Made by a program: the position numbers and the translations under genes. Below are positions 8,649 through 18,005 of a DNA stretch of 64,000 nucleotides, piece after piece (position 1 is the first letter of the stretch; every line of letters begins with the position of its first letter). Location of the stretch: contig NQOF01000005.1 of NCBI GenBank assembly GCA_002270465.1, positions 310,001 through 374,000 on the forward strand, read 5' to 3'. Source of the DNA: Blautia hominis. GTDB taxonomy: Bacteria; Bacillota; Clostridia; Lachnospirales; Lachnospiraceae. The notes under the pieces were generated by a model. That model was not told where the DNA came from. It ran no database searches and saw only the letters and a program-made list of their open reading frames with translations.

Positions 8649-9767
8649 TTAATATCTGTGTGATAACTGTTCTGCGATCAGACACAGTCTGTCATAACAT
8701 CTGTCAAAAAACATCTGATACGATCTGCAGAAACAGTTTACAGCCCCACCCCCGGCCTCTTCCACACGGTTTCTGCGGCAGCCGCCCCGGCATACAGAAT
8801 AGTAACGGCAGTCCTTACACTGCCCGCTCTGATTTTGTGAACGTTCCACAAACCCTGATGCTGCCCTTTTTTCATATATTTCCCCAAAGGAATCCTCATT
8901 CAGATTCCCAATGGAATATCCGTCCAGCACATAAAAATCACAGGGATATACACTGCCGTCCGCCTCCACTACATTCTGCAGGCCGCAGACCCCGTTCTGT
9001 TCGCAGGCATCCGGATAACCGCCCATTAAAATCGCAATATAATTTTCAAACTGCCGTATATAAGGCTGTGTACCTTTTTGGTAGTCCGCATACCATAATT
9101 CAAATAGTTCGATCAAAAACTGACCGTACAGTTCCGGTTCCAGGCCGTAGGCTTCTTTCTGCGCACTGCTGTCCAGAGCGTCCAGACACGCGATATACTG
9201 CTGGAAGGAAAACCCCCATTTCTGATACTGCTGGTAAATCCTGTGGATCCTGGGCGCGGTTTTTTTATTGACTACCGTCAGGACATTAAAGTCCACTCTG
9301 TGGTCCTTCAGCATCTGTGCAGAGGAAAACACCCTTGAAAAGGTACCCTCTCCCTGTTTATCCTTCCTGCAGGAATCGTGTGTACACCGGATCCCGTCTA
9401 TGGACAGCCCCACCAGGAAATGGTTCTCTCCAAGAAAACGGCACCACTCTTCATCTAAAAGATATCCGTTTGTCTGCAGCGCATTTTGGATCACCACAGA
9501 ATGCCGGTTATATTTCTTCTCCAGCTCCACCGCTCTTTCAAAATACGCCAGGCCCGCCAGCGTAGGCTCGCCGCCCTGAAAAGCAAATGTACATACACCC
9601 TCTGCAAACTCCAGGGATTTCCTGATAACATTTTCCAGGGTTTCCGGGGACATGATCCCCAGATTCCCCATTTTCCTGTGATTCACTTCATCTGTATAGA
9701 AACAGTAGGTACACCTCATATTACATAAACCTGAGGCAGGCTTTATCATTACATTTAGTGCAGGCAC
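8649..9767 (-). CDS. anaerobic sulfatase-maturating enzyme (radical SAM, SPASM)
   Basis: A 372-residue radical SAM enzyme that oxidises the active-site cysteine or serine of sulfatases to formylglycine without oxygen. The SAM-cluster motif is CNMRCTYC (C15, C19, C22). The FAFQGGEPTL block and a C-terminal cysteine-rich SPASM region (GVCGLQN, YPCDFYVLDGY, CKDCRYYSVCRGGC) fit anSME and the auxiliary iron-sulfur clusters. The start is a GTG at 9767 with GAGGAG 6 bp upstream. It lies 22 bp after the sulfatase it presumably matures. anSMEs are cytoplasmic, which matches the lack of a signal peptide on that sulfatase. Confidence 0.93.
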   Translation of the reverse strand: MPALNVMIKPASGLCNMRCTYCFYTDEVNHRKMGNLGIMSPETLENVIRKSLEFAEGVCTFAFQGGEPTLAGLAYFERAVELEKKYNRHSVVIQNALQTNGYLLDEEWCRFLGENHFLVGLSIDGIRCTHDSCRKDKQGEGTFSRVFSSAQMLKDHRVDFNVLTVVNKKTAPRIHRIYQQYQKWGFSFQQYIACLDALDSSAQKEAYGLEPELYGQFLIELFELWYADYQKGTQPYIRQFENYIAILMGGYPDACEQNGVCGLQNVVEADGSVYPCDFYVLDGYSIGNLNEDSFGEIYEKRAASGFVERSQNQSGQCKDCRYYSVCRGGCRRNRVEEAGGGAVNCFCRSYQMFFDRCYDRLCLIAEQLSHRY

Positions 9768-9789
9768 TTTTTTCTCCTCGCATTCCCTG

Positions 9790-11595
9790 TCAGTTTAATC
9801 TGTATGCCATCTCCATGGTGAAGCAGGCGCTCTCCCTGTCCGCTTCAGGGATGATCGAATTGATAAAGCGTTCCATGACCTTCCTGTCAATGCATCCAAT
9901 ACTGTCCTCACGGCAGAATTCTCTGAACCGTTTTACCAGTTCATCTTCCTTCATATAAGGTGATGCCACATTTTTCAAGGCCGAGAACTGCCATTTTACA
10001 GGCTCCTCCCACCGGAAATCCCCCAATCCGCTCACCGGGTCATAGGCCTCCTTGTCTGCTCTCATCTCAAGGACTTTCTCTGAAGTTACATCTCCCTCCT
10101 TAGGAAAACCCATGCGGCAGAACTGCTCCTGCGGAGCATCATTTTCCTTCATGAGCTGTATCATTGCGCAGATCAGCTCTGCCTCTTTTTCCGGGTCATC
10201 TATGGGGTGCTTTTGTTCCGGGTCTTTCTCCAGATCAAACAGAAGGTCCCCGTACCGGAAGCAGGATGCCACTGCGCCCCACTCCTCGGCGGACGGGATC
10301 TCCAGTACCGGACAGCTCTTTGTAAAAGAAAAAGGTTGTCTCAGCTTCATATCCTTCAGTTTCTTCGGATCCATTCTGGAACGCATTATGGTAGGCATAA
10401 GTGTATATTCCGCCAAAGGCTGGTTTTCTTTTTTTGCCGGCCCCCTCATGTACACAAATCTGCCGTCCGTGATGTTGATCATTGAGCCAAACAGACCGAA
10501 GATACCGTATTTCCTCACAGGCGTATCTTCTTTTATCACATTTTTCAGAGCAAATCCCTGCATATCCTCCGGAACAGGCACCTGGAAATAATCAAGAAGG
10601 GTAGGGGCCAGATCAATATTCTGCACCAGCGACTGCCTGCGTTCCCCTTCGGCACCGCATCTTGGGTCCCATATAAAAAGAGGGGTCCTGGCCATCTCGT
10701 TATACAAAGGCATAATGCCCTTTGCCCACCAGAGATGTTCTCCCAGCATGAACCCATGGTCTGTATTCACGATCAGCATAGTGTCGTCCCACATCCGGTA
10801 CTCATCCATCAGGTCAAGGACCTGCCCCAGATAGTGGTCACACATACTCAGCAAAGCCCTGTATTTATTCCGCACTCCGGAAACCACCGCTTTATCCTCC
10901 GTAACAGGGCCGTAGGGAGGCCAATCAAGAGGAGTTGCTGATTCCCCGTCCTTCCTGTATAGTTCCTGGTACTCTTCAGGCGAGAAAAAAGGTTCATGGG
11001 GGTCAAAGGTCTCAATCTGGAGAAACCAGTTGTCGCAATCCTTATTATCCCTGAGAAACGCAAGACCGTTGGAAAAGGTCTTAGCCTGTGGAAAGTCTTT
11101 TTCTTCTTTTATATGTCTGCGGTTAGCGCAGTCCTGGCGCCTCATATTATATCCGATGGGATCTTTGGGAAATGGCCCAAAGGAACCCGGATGATCCTCT
11201 GCCCTGACTTTCAGATCCGCTTTCCAGGGATCACCTTCCTGTCCTCTGGAGCATTCCCAGGAATTATACCTGGTATGATAGGTCGCTCCCCCGTCTTCCC
11301 AGTAATGCTGATGGTCGGAGACAAGATGGGTATAGATACCATTTTTCTTCAATTTCTCCGGCATGGAGTCATCAAAGGGTTCCAGAGGGCACCAACCCCT
11401 GTGAAGAAAATTCAGTCTGCCTGTATGCAGTTCACGTCTTGCAGGCATACACGGCAGGCTCCCTACATAGGAATTGTCAAAGGTTACACATTTCTCCCCC
11501 AAACGCCGGAAGTTAGGCATTTTAGTCAGCTCATTTCCGTAGTTGGGAAGGAAATGACGGTTCAGGGAATCGTACATCACCATAATCGCTTTCAT
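9790..11595 (-). CDS. formylglycine-dependent sulfatase, cytoplasmic
   Basis: A 601-residue alkaline-phosphatase-superfamily sulfatase. The signature CMPAR (C49-R53, in SLPCMPARRELHTGR) supplies the cysteine that becomes formylglycine. Metal ligands are visible in MVMYDSLNRH at the N-terminus and VNTDHGFMLGEH in the middle. No signal peptide is present, so sulfated sugars are probably desulfated after import. It lies directly downstream of two sugar-permease genes and upstream of the matching maturase. The large C-terminal part is typical of glycan sulfatases; substrate position and sugar cannot be read from the sequence. Confidence 0.93.
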   Translation of the reverse strand: MKAIMVMYDSLNRHFLPNYGNELTKMPNFRRLGEKCVTFDNSYVGSLPCMPARRELHTGRLNFLHRGWCPLEPFDDSMPEKLKKNGIYTHLVSDHQHYWEDGGATYHTRYNSWECSRGQEGDPWKADLKVRAEDHPGSFGPFPKDPIGYNMRRQDCANRRHIKEEKDFPQAKTFSNGLAFLRDNKDCDNWFLQIETFDPHEPFFSPEEYQELYRKDGESATPLDWPPYGPVTEDKAVVSGVRNKYRALLSMCDHYLGQVLDLMDEYRMWDDTMLIVNTDHGFMLGEHLWWAKGIMPLYNEMARTPLFIWDPRCGAEGERRQSLVQNIDLAPTLLDYFQVPVPEDMQGFALKNVIKEDTPVRKYGIFGLFGSMINITDGRFVYMRGPAKKENQPLAEYTLMPTIMRSRMDPKKLKDMKLRQPFSFTKSCPVLEIPSAEEWGAVASCFRYGDLLFDLEKDPEQKHPIDDPEKEAELICAMIQLMKENDAPQEQFCRMGFPKEGDVTSEKVLEMRADKEAYDPVSGLGDFRWEEPVKWQFSALKNVASPYMKEDELVKRFREFCREDSIGCIDRKVMERFINSIIPEADRESACFTMEMAYRLN

Positions 11596-11609
11596 AATTC
11601 AGTCTCCTC

Positions 11610-12503
11610 TCAATTCTTCATTCCTGATGATACAATTCCCTGCACAAAATACTTCTGCGCACAGGCATATACGATCACCATCGGTATTACTGTAATGATG
11701 GTGGCTGCCATCAGATAGTTGTAATGCGTCATGGAACTGCCCCGGAACATCTGCAGCCCAAGCTGTACCGTTTTCATTTTCTCAGACTGGGTCATGATCA
11801 GCGGATAAAAAAAGTCATTCCATGTGGCAACTGATTTTAAGATCGTCAGTGTTGCCAGTATGGTCTTGGAGAGGGGCAGATAAATGACAAAATAAGTCTT
11901 TATAACACCACACCCATCTATTCTGGCCGCATCGTCAAGGGATGTAGGGAATGTGGAATAAAACTGCCTGCACAAAAAGATACCAAACGCACCTGCCAAA
12001 AATGGCACGATCAGAGAACCATAACTGTCAAGAAGTCCTGTCCCTCCCTGGCCCAGTATGTTATTGCCTCCGAAAAACGGCGCTGAGCGCATCATCACAT
12101 ACTGGGGTATAATGATTGACTGGGGAGAAACCATCATTCCCAGCAGAACACTCATAAACAGAAACTCTCTGCCTCTAAATTTGAGCCTTGCGAATGCGTA
12201 TCCGGCCATGGAGTTAAAGATCAGACTGCCCACTACGGTAACTGCTGTTATAAATAAACTGTTCTTAAAATACTGGAACCAGTCCCCCATGGCAAATGCC
12301 TGACGGAAATTTTCAAAGTTCCCAAAGCTTTCGGGCAGCCATTTGAAGCTGGCCATAGATATTTCCGGGTCTGTCTTAAATGCTGTCAACACCGTAAAAA
12401 TGATCGGGACCAGCGTGATGAGGACCCAGATGATCAAAACCGCATAGCTTATGCCCTTCACCAGATTTTCCTTTTTCTTTTTTCCCATATCAGCCAAGGT
12501 CAT
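11610..12503 (-). CDS. carbohydrate ABC transporter permease (MalG family)
   Basis: A 297-residue inner-membrane permease with about six membrane segments and the EAA-loop signature DDAARIDGCGVIKTYFVIYLP that docks to the ATPase. The ATG at 12503 is preferred over an upstream ATG at 12521 because GGAGG lies 8 bp before it. The gene then overlaps the end of the preceding permease by 14 bp. It pairs with that permease and the lipoprotein at 13398-14666. No ATP-binding gene is in the operon, as is common for CUT1 importers that share an MsmK/UgpC-type ATPase. Confidence 0.92.
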   Translation of the reverse strand: MTLADMGKKKKENLVKGISYAVLIIWVLITLVPIIFTVLTAFKTDPEISMASFKWLPESFGNFENFRQAFAMGDWFQYFKNSLFITAVTVVGSLIFNSMAGYAFARLKFRGREFLFMSVLLGMMVSPQSIIIPQYVMMRSAPFFGGNNILGQGGTGLLDSYGSLIVPFLAGAFGIFLCRQFYSTFPTSLDDAARIDGCGVIKTYFVIYLPLSKTILATLTILKSVATWNDFFYPLIMTQSEKMKTVQLGLQMFRGSSMTHYNYLMAATIITVIPMVIVYACAQKYFVQGIVSSGMKN

Positions 12504-13389
12504 TCTCATCACCTCCCCCAAATCTCATATTGATAAGCGTGATCGCAAAGATTATCACCATAAGCACCACTGCCTGCGCGGAGGCATACCCCATCTTATA
12601 ATACTCAAATCCATTCCTGTATATCTGATGTGCGATGGTTGTGGTGGAGTTCATAGGCCCTCCGTTTGTCACGATCAGCACCTGCCCAAACACCTGGAAG
12701 GAATTGATACATGCCATAACAAACACAAAAAAAGTGGTTGGCTTCAGCATGGGTATCGTCACATGAATAAATTTTTTCCAGGATGTGGCCCCGTCAATGC
12801 TGGCCGCCTCGTACAGATAATCCGGTATCCCCTGAAGTCCGGACAAAAACAAGATCATATTATACCCCGTGGTACTCCATATGCTCATGATCGCTATGGA
12901 TATCATAGCCATAGAGGCACTGCTGATCCACGGCACGGCCTGCATTCCAATATCTTTCAGCACCTTATTCAGGATGCCTGAGGTGGTGTCGTACAGATAG
13001 AGCCAGGCCATGGACACTGCCACCATGGAAAAAATATTTGGCAAATAGAACAAGGTCCGCAGAAATCCTTTTCCCTTCAGCTTCTGATTCAGAAACATTG
13101 CCAGCGCAAGCCCAAGAACCATGGCCGGAACAATCGCCAGTACACAATAAAACAGCGTGTTCCCAACACTTTTAACAAAAATAGGGTCCTTTGTCAGTTG
13201 AATATAATTGCTGATTCCCACAAAATGGGCTTTGCTTAAATCATAGTCCGTAAAAGACATGGCAATGGTCCAGATAACAGGAATCAGAATGAAAAATGTG
13301 TATATGAGATAACTGGGCGCGATCAGCAGATATGCTGCATTCTGCTGTTCCAGTTTTCCTCTTTTCTTCCCGATTTTTTTCATGATCAT
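12490..13389 (-). CDS. carbohydrate ABC transporter permease (MalF/UgpA family)
   Basis: A 299-residue CUT1-type permease with six predicted membrane segments. The EAA loop YEAASIDGATSWKKFIHVTIP is the ATPase docking site. A basic cytoplasmic N-terminus precedes the first membrane segment (YLIYTFFILIPVIW). AGGAGA sits just upstream of the start. It lies 8 bp after the solute-binding protein gene and overlaps the next permease gene, so the two subunits are translationally coupled. Confidence 0.92.
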   Translation of the reverse strand: MIMKKIGKKRGKLEQQNAAYLLIAPSYLIYTFFILIPVIWTIAMSFTDYDLSKAHFVGISNYIQLTKDPIFVKSVGNTLFYCVLAIVPAMVLGLALAMFLNQKLKGKGFLRTLFYLPNIFSMVAVSMAWLYLYDTTSGILNKVLKDIGMQAVPWISSASMAMISIAIMSIWSTTGYNMILFLSGLQGIPDYLYEAASIDGATSWKKFIHVTIPMLKPTTFFVFVMACINSFQVFGQVLIVTNGGPMNSTTTIAHQIYRNGFEYYKMGYASAQAVVLMVIIFAITLINMRFGGGDENDLG

Positions 13390-13397
13390 ATAGTCTC

Positions 13398-14666
13398 CTA
13401 TTTACTGGCCTCCACAACTGCATTCCACTGTGCAGCACTGTCCTTCAGCGCGGCTGCTGCCTCTGTTCCGTTAAACACAGATTCCATGGCAGGTCCGATA
13501 TTAGATTGTGCCTCTCCAAAATTGGGATGCATGGGTTTTCCGTAGGAAAAGGATTTATCATAAGAATATACAATATTTTCATAGTCGGGGTTGATCTTAA
13601 TATAGTCCTCATTCAAAGATTTTCTGCCGGAATAATGACCTGCGATCTCAGCAAACTGCTTCAGGGAATCTTTGGAAAACATGTGGAGGAGCATATCTGC
13701 CGCTGTATCCGGATTCTTGGAGTTGGCGTTGGCCGCCAGGTAGTCTCCGATAAGCAGAGTCGGCATCTCATTTTTTATACAGCCGATCTGTCCGGGAAAT
13801 GCACTGTCGTCTGTCACATAGCCCTGATTGGCGTCAATCGCCATGGCAGCAACGCCTGATGCCACACCTGTAGTTCCCGCAGCTGCATCCTGGAAGCATA
13901 CATTTCCGGATTCATAAAGTTTATTCATGTACTCCATTGCCTGTATGCCGGCATCCTGGTCATAAACTGCCTTGTAATCGTCATCCCAAAGGGCAGGTTC
14001 GTCCGTAAACATCCCCATATAGGTAAAAAGTTCCTGTACTTCATCCGGGTCGATCTCCAGTCCGTAGGTTACCACATTTCCACTGTCATCCCTGACCGTC
14101 ATTTTCTCTACCAGCTTCTCAAAGTCTTCCGGACTCTTGATATTCAGTTCTTCCTCTGTAACCTGATTCTGCTCTGCGATATCTTTTCTGTAAAATATGG
14201 TTCTGTTGGACGGTTTGAAGAGAGCATAGTAATCACCATCCCGCTGGCAGATTTCCAGGATATTTTCATAAAAATCATCATATCCGTCCCAATCCTGGGG
14301 AATATAATCAGACAAATCCAAAAGATTGCCTGCCCTCTGCACCGAACCGATCTGCCCGTAGCCCAGCATAAAAATATCGGGACCGCTTGCGCCTGCAAGA
14401 CCTGTGTTCAGCTTTGTAAAGTAATCACTCCATGGAATGTAAGTAAGCTGATAATCTACATCTGTATTTTTCTCACAATATGTATCCAGAACTGTCTTAT
14501 AAGCCTTGTCTGAATCCGCGTCCCCACTTCCCGCGATCCAGATGTTCATGACTGTCTTTTCGCTCCCTTTTTTGCTCTCAGCTTTTGCCTCATCAGAGCC
14601 TCCCTGACATGCCGTGCACAGCATCATAACTGCCATTCCCAATGCGATCAAACTTTTTTTCTTCAT
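13398..14666 (-). CDS. sugar-binding lipoprotein of ABC transporter
   Basis: A 422-residue extracellular solute-binding protein (SBP family 1). The start at 14666 is chosen because AAAGGA lies 7 bp upstream and it opens a lipoprotein signal: KKK, a hydrophobic core, then a lipobox ending at Cys in LCTAC. Longer in-frame starts would bury the signal. The mature part has the usual segments of oligosaccharide binders (VMNIWIAGSGDADS, GASGPDIFMLG, SGVAAMAIDANQG). It is the first gene of the sulfatase/xylosidase operon and sits downstream of two copies of a LacI-type operator sequence. Confidence 0.92.
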   Translation of the reverse strand: MKKKSLIALGMAVMMLCTACQGGSDEAKAESKKGSEKTVMNIWIAGSGDADSDKAYKTVLDTYCEKNTDVDYQLTYIPWSDYFTKLNTGLAGASGPDIFMLGYGQIGSVQRAGNLLDLSDYIPQDWDGYDDFYENILEICQRDGDYYALFKPSNRTIFYRKDIAEQNQVTEEELNIKSPEDFEKLVEKMTVRDDSGNVVTYGLEIDPDEVQELFTYMGMFTDEPALWDDDYKAVYDQDAGIQAMEYMNKLYESGNVCFQDAAAGTTGVASGVAAMAIDANQGYVTDDSAFPGQIGCIKNEMPTLLIGDYLAANANSKNPDTAADMLLHMFSKDSLKQFAEIAGHYSGRKSLNEDYIKINPDYENIVYSYDKSFSYGKPMHPNFGEAQSNIGPAMESVFNGTEAAAALKDSAAQWNAVVEASK

Positions 14667-14695
14667 CCTCTTATCCTTTCCGTTTTCCATTATTT

Positions 14696-14713
14696 GGTTA
14701 AGCGCTTTCTCAT
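14696..14713. promoter_or_regulatory. LacI-type operator, proximal copy
   Basis: GGTTAAGCGCTTTCTCAT contains the TTAAGCGCTT core palindrome typical of LacI-family operators. An identical 18-bp copy lies at 14831-14848, 135 bp away. It is 30 bp upstream of the binding-protein start codon, so occupancy would block the sulfatase operon. Confidence 0.7.
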
Positions 14714-14830
14714 TTAAAATATAAGAGATTACCTTTGCGCAGTTGCTTTTTTTCCTTATATCATTCACTTTATTCGGCAAATCAACTGATATTTTAGGTA
14801 TTCAACGGTCGTACAACCTTTTGCACACGT

Positions 14831-14848
14831 GGTTAAGCGCTTTCTCAT
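14831..14848. promoter_or_regulatory. LacI-type operator, distal copy
   Basis: Exact direct repeat of the 18 bp at 14696-14713. The paired copies suggest DNA looping by the LacI-family protein encoded just to the right. Confidence 0.68.
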
Positions 14849-14968
14849 GCTGTTACCATACATCAAACCGGCTTTTTAGTCAATATATTCTTATAATATT
14901 TTATTTTTTTATACTCTTTGCACAATTATAAATGCTGTTTTTTGTTGATAATGTTTTATAAGCTTTGC

Positions 14969-15018
14969 GTAACCGTTTACACAAACTTATTGACAAATGG
15001 GGATTTCTCCTTTAAAGT
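14969..15018 (+). promoter_or_regulatory. lacI-family gene promoter with cre/LacI-like site
   Basis: TTGACA (14990-14995), a 17-bp spacer and TAAAGT (15013-15018). Just upstream, GTAACCGTTTAC (14969-14980) is an imperfect CG-centred dyad close to the CcpA cre consensus. It differs from the doubled operator on the left, so it may be a catabolite-control site. Confidence 0.6.
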
Positions 15019-15082
15019 AATACTAACAGAGGCAGATCTTCTGTCTTTCATGCAGTACACCAAAACGAAAAGGATATCAAAA

Positions 15083-16138
15083 ATGGAATCTGAAAAAAAT
15101 ATTACGATATATGATATAGCCCAGGCAACCAATCTATCCATTGCCACCATCTCAAGGATCATTAATAAAAAGGGACGTTATTCCGCCGAGACGGAATCCA
15201 GGGTCATAAAAGCCATGGAGGAATTGGGTTATACCCCCAGTGCCAGTGCGCAAAGCCTTGCCTCCAATCAGACACACACCATAGGACTGGTCCTTCCATT
15301 CTGGAGTATACAACAGCCCAATGACGAATTTACGATCCAGTTTCTAAGCGGTGCCACGATCGCGGCCAATCATCTGAAATATGATCTGCTTTTAGATAAC
15401 CGTTCCTTCGTCCCGTCAGCTTCCACCAGCCAGATCATAAAACGCCGCAGAGTGGATGGTTTTATTTTCTCCGCTGTGGGAAACAGTTACCAGCATTTTA
15501 TGGAGGAGCTTATCACTTCCGGCTTCCCTACTATTTACACGGGAGTGCAGCTCCCCTTTGATAAGGACGGCTGCAACGTCTACGGAGGACATGAAATATA
15601 CAAACAGGATTTTCTGGAGATCTGCTATCAGAAAGGATACCGAAATACAGCGCTGTTTACCAGCTATATGCAGGCTCAGGAACTGCAGATGGTGGAGATC
15701 AGCCGCCAGATCGTGGAAGATTTTCGGTTGAAGAAAGGGCTGTCCCAGGACCAGTGCCGCTTTGTCATGTACGATTATTACAATCCTAAAAGCTTTCAGT
15801 ATGCACTGGAAGAACTGCTTACACAAAAAAATCCTGTGGAGGCTATCTACCTCGACCAGTTCCCTACCTGCAGCCATGCTTACAGTATCATAAGTTCCAT
15901 GGGGCTGCGTATTCCTGAGGATATAGCGGTTGTGGCAACCAGCCAATACTCCCGGGGCGGTGAAGAATTTTCCCCAAAACTGACCACCACCTATGTACAC
16001 TCCTATGAGATGGGGTACCGGGCAGTGGAACTTCTGGTCAACAAAATAGAAAAGAAAGGATTAGAGTTTGAACACGATATTCCCTATTCCTTTCTGTATA
16101 GAGAGAGTTTTCTCCCGCTGGAACAGGGGCAGGAATAA
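15083..16138 (+). CDS. LacI-family transcriptional regulator
   Basis: A 351-residue repressor. The N-terminal LacI helix-turn-helix (ITIYDIAQATNLSIATISRI, from about residue 6) is followed by the hinge and a periplasmic-binding-like sugar-sensing domain (from about residue 62, THTIGLVLPFWS, to the end). The start at 15083 is chosen from AAAGGA 8 bp upstream and the HTH beginning within a few residues. Upstream in-frame starts add an unrelated N-terminus and would overlap the promoter. It is divergent from the sulfatase operon, whose upstream region carries two identical LacI-type operators, its most likely targets. Confidence 0.93.
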   Translation: MESEKNITIYDIAQATNLSIATISRIINKKGRYSAETESRVIKAMEELGYTPSASAQSLASNQTHTIGLVLPFWSIQQPNDEFTIQFLSGATIAANHLKYDLLLDNRSFVPSASTSQIIKRRRVDGFIFSAVGNSYQHFMEELITSGFPTIYTGVQLPFDKDGCNVYGGHEIYKQDFLEICYQKGYRNTALFTSYMQAQELQMVEISRQIVEDFRLKKGLSQDQCRFVMYDYYNPKSFQYALEELLTQKNPVEAIYLDQFPTCSHAYSIISSMGLRIPEDIAVVATSQYSRGGEEFSPKLTTTYVHSYEMGYRAVELLVNKIEKKGLEFEHDIPYSFLYRESFLPLEQGQE

Positions 16139-16143
16139 AAAGA

Positions 16144-16182
16144 GGCCGCCGCATTGATCTCTCAATACGGCGGCCCCTTTTT
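16144..16182. terminator. bidirectional terminator between lacI-family gene and rplA
   Basis: A 14-bp stem (16144-16157 with 16162-16175, one mismatch) and a TCTC loop. CCTTTTT follows on the plus strand, and a T-tract (from AAAAAG at 16137-16142) follows on the minus strand. It ends the LacI-family gene and also the rplKA operon. Confidence 0.88.
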
Positions 16183-16192
16183 ATTTCATCTA

Positions 16193-16888
16193 TTACTGAG
16201 CTAACTTAACCGGGTTAAGCTTAACGCTCGGTCCCATTGTGGAAGCGAGTGTAACACTCTTCAGGTACTGACCTTTCAGTGTGCTTGGCTTAGCCTTTGT
16301 GATAGCTCCCATGAGCGTCTGGAAGTTGTCCGCTAACTGCTCCTCTGTGAAAGAAGCTTTTCCGATTGGCACGTGAATGATGTTTGTTTTATCAAGACGA
16401 TATTCAATCTTACCAGCTTTGATATCCTGAACAGCTTTTGTAACGTCCATTGTTACGGTTCCGGCTTTCGGGTTTGGCATTAAGCCTTTTGGTCCGAGTA
16501 CACGACCCAGACGTCCAACAACACCCATCATGTCCGGTGTAGCAACAACAACGTCGAAATCTAACCAGCCTTCGTTCTGGATCTTCGGAATCAGTTCCTC
16601 AGCTCCAACATAGTCTGCACCGGCAGCCTGAGCCTCATCAGCTTTGGCATTCTTTGCAAATACTAATACACGAACAGTTTTACCGGTTCCGTGCGGCAGT
16701 ACAACTGCACCACGAATCTGCTGGTCTGCATGACGTCCATCACAACCTGTTCTGATATGAGCTTCGATTGTTTCGTCAAATTTAGCTACTGCTGTTTTCT
16801 TAACTAAAGCGATAGCTTCTTCTGTATCATATAAGTTTGCGCGATCAACTGCTTTTGCAGCCTCTACATATTTCTTTCCGCGTTTCAT
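16193..16888 (-). CDS. rplA: 50S ribosomal protein L1
   Basis: A 231-residue L1 protein. It begins [15 protein letters not shown] and carries the family signature in [12 protein letters not shown], plus [13 protein letters not shown]1 binds 23S rRNA at the L1 stalk and usually represses its own operon by binding the mRNA. It is the last gene of the rpmG-secE-nusG-rplK-rplA run. A terminator follows immediately and rplJ-rplL are not present, unlike the usual arrangement. Confidence 0.98.
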   Translation of the reverse strand: MKRGKKYVEAAKAVDRANLYDTEEAIALVKKTAVAKFDETIEAHIRTGCDGRHADQQIRGAVVLPHGTGKTVRVLVFAKNAKADEAQAAGADYVGAEELIPKIQNEGWLDFDVVVATPDMMGVVGRLGRVLGPKGLMPNPKAGTVTMDVTKAVQDIKAGKIEYRLDKTNIIHVPIGKASFTEEQLADNFQTLMGAITKAKPSTLKGQYLKSVTLASTMGPSVKLNPVKLAQ

Positions 16889-16967
16889 ATTAAATAACCT
16901 CCTAGTGGTAATTGCGGGAATGTCCCTCCCACGTTCGTTTCAATAGTTCAAAAGGCAAGGCCTGGCC

Positions 16968-17393
16968 TTATTCCTCTACAGTGATTCCCATACTTCTTGC
17001 AGTACCTGCAATCATGCTCATTGCTGCTTCTAAGGAACCTGCATTTAAGTCCGGCATTTTCATCTCTGCGATTTCCTGGATCTTAGCCTTGGAAATTGTA
17101 GCAACTTTAGTTTTGTTCGGAACACCTGAACCGGATTTCAGGTTGCAGGCTTTCTTTAACAGAACTGCTGCCGGCGGAGTTTTGGTTATAAAGCTGAAAC
17201 TTCTGTCCGCATATACTGTGATAACAACCGGGATGATCAAATCTCCCTTATCTGCTGTTCTCGCATTGAATTCCTTTGTAAACTGTACAATGTTTACACC
17301 GTGCTGACCCAGAGCAGGTCCAACCGGTGGTGCTGGTGTTGCCTTTCCAGCAGGGATCTGTAATTTAATATAGCCTGTTACTTTCTTTGCCAT
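16968..17393 (-). CDS. rplK: 50S ribosomal protein L11
   Basis: A 141-residue L11 protein of normal length. Visible are the N-terminal [18 protein letters not shown], the proline-rich linker segment [11 protein letters not shown], and the RNA-binding domain ending [11 protein letters not shown]11 forms the GTPase-associated centre with 23S rRNA and is needed for the stringent response. It lies between nusG and rplA in conserved order. Confidence 0.98.
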   Translation of the reverse strand: MAKKVTGYIKLQIPAGKATPAPPVGPALGQHGVNIVQFTKEFNARTADKGDLIIPVVITVYADRSFSFITKTPPAAVLLKKACNLKSGSGVPNKTKVATISKAKIQEIAEMKMPDLNAGSLEAAMSMIAGTARSMGITVEE

Positions 17394-17474
17394 TTTTCGG
17401 CACCTCCTAATTATGTGGTAATGTCGGGGATTTCCCTCCCACGAGCCATGTGACGTATGGCCCTTTCATCTTCG

Positions 17475-17990
17475 TTACATTTTCTTAACTTCTGCGAAAC
17501 TGATTTCAACTGGCGTTTCGCGGCCAAACAGCTCAACATTTATTGTCACAATCTGTTTGGATTCATTGATACTCTGGACAACGCCCACGGTATCTTTCCA
17601 AACTCCGCCTGTAACAACAACACTGTCACCTTCTTCAAAGTCGATCTGGACTGTAACGTTCCGGATACCCAGACGGTCCATCTCTTCCTCTGTCAAAGGA
17701 ACCGGTTTTGACCCCGGACCAACGAATCCTGTGACACCGCGCGTGTTTCTTACAACATACCAGGTATCATCATTCATCACCATGTTAATAAGGACATAGC
17801 CCGGAAACATCTTCTTCTGCACCAGCTTCTTCTGGCCGTTTTTCATTTCCTCAACGTCCTCCATGGGAACACGGACTTCCAAAATCTGATCTTCCAGGTG
17901 TCTGTTTTCAATTGTCTTGTCAATGTTGGCTTTTACCTTGTTCTCATACCCTGAATAGGTATGTACAACATACCAATTTGTTTCTGACAT
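17475..17990 (-). CDS. nusG: transcription termination/antitermination protein NusG
   Basis: A 171-residue NusG with an N-terminal NGN domain (NWYVVHTYSGYENKVK, FPGYVLINM, VVRNTRGVTGFVG) and a C-terminal KOW domain (EEGDSVVVTGGVWKDTVGVV, about residues 117-171). It binds RNA polymerase and modulates pausing and coupling to ribosomes. It sits between secE and rplK as in most Firmicutes. Confidence 0.98.
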   Translation of the reverse strand: MSETNWYVVHTYSGYENKVKANIDKTIENRHLEDQILEVRVPMEDVEEMKNGQKKLVQKKMFPGYVLINMVMNDDTWYVVRNTRGVTGFVGPGSKPVPLTEEEMDRLGIRNVTVQIDFEEGDSVVVTGGVWKDTVGVVQSINESKQIVTINVELFGRETPVEISFAEVKKM

Positions 17991-18005
17991 AAAATCACCT
18001 TGTCC

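Noticed and set aside
14969-14980. The GTAACCGTTTAC dyad as a third copy of the doubled LacI operator
   Set aside because: The core differs (AACCGTT versus AAGCGCTT); it is closer to a CcpA cre site.
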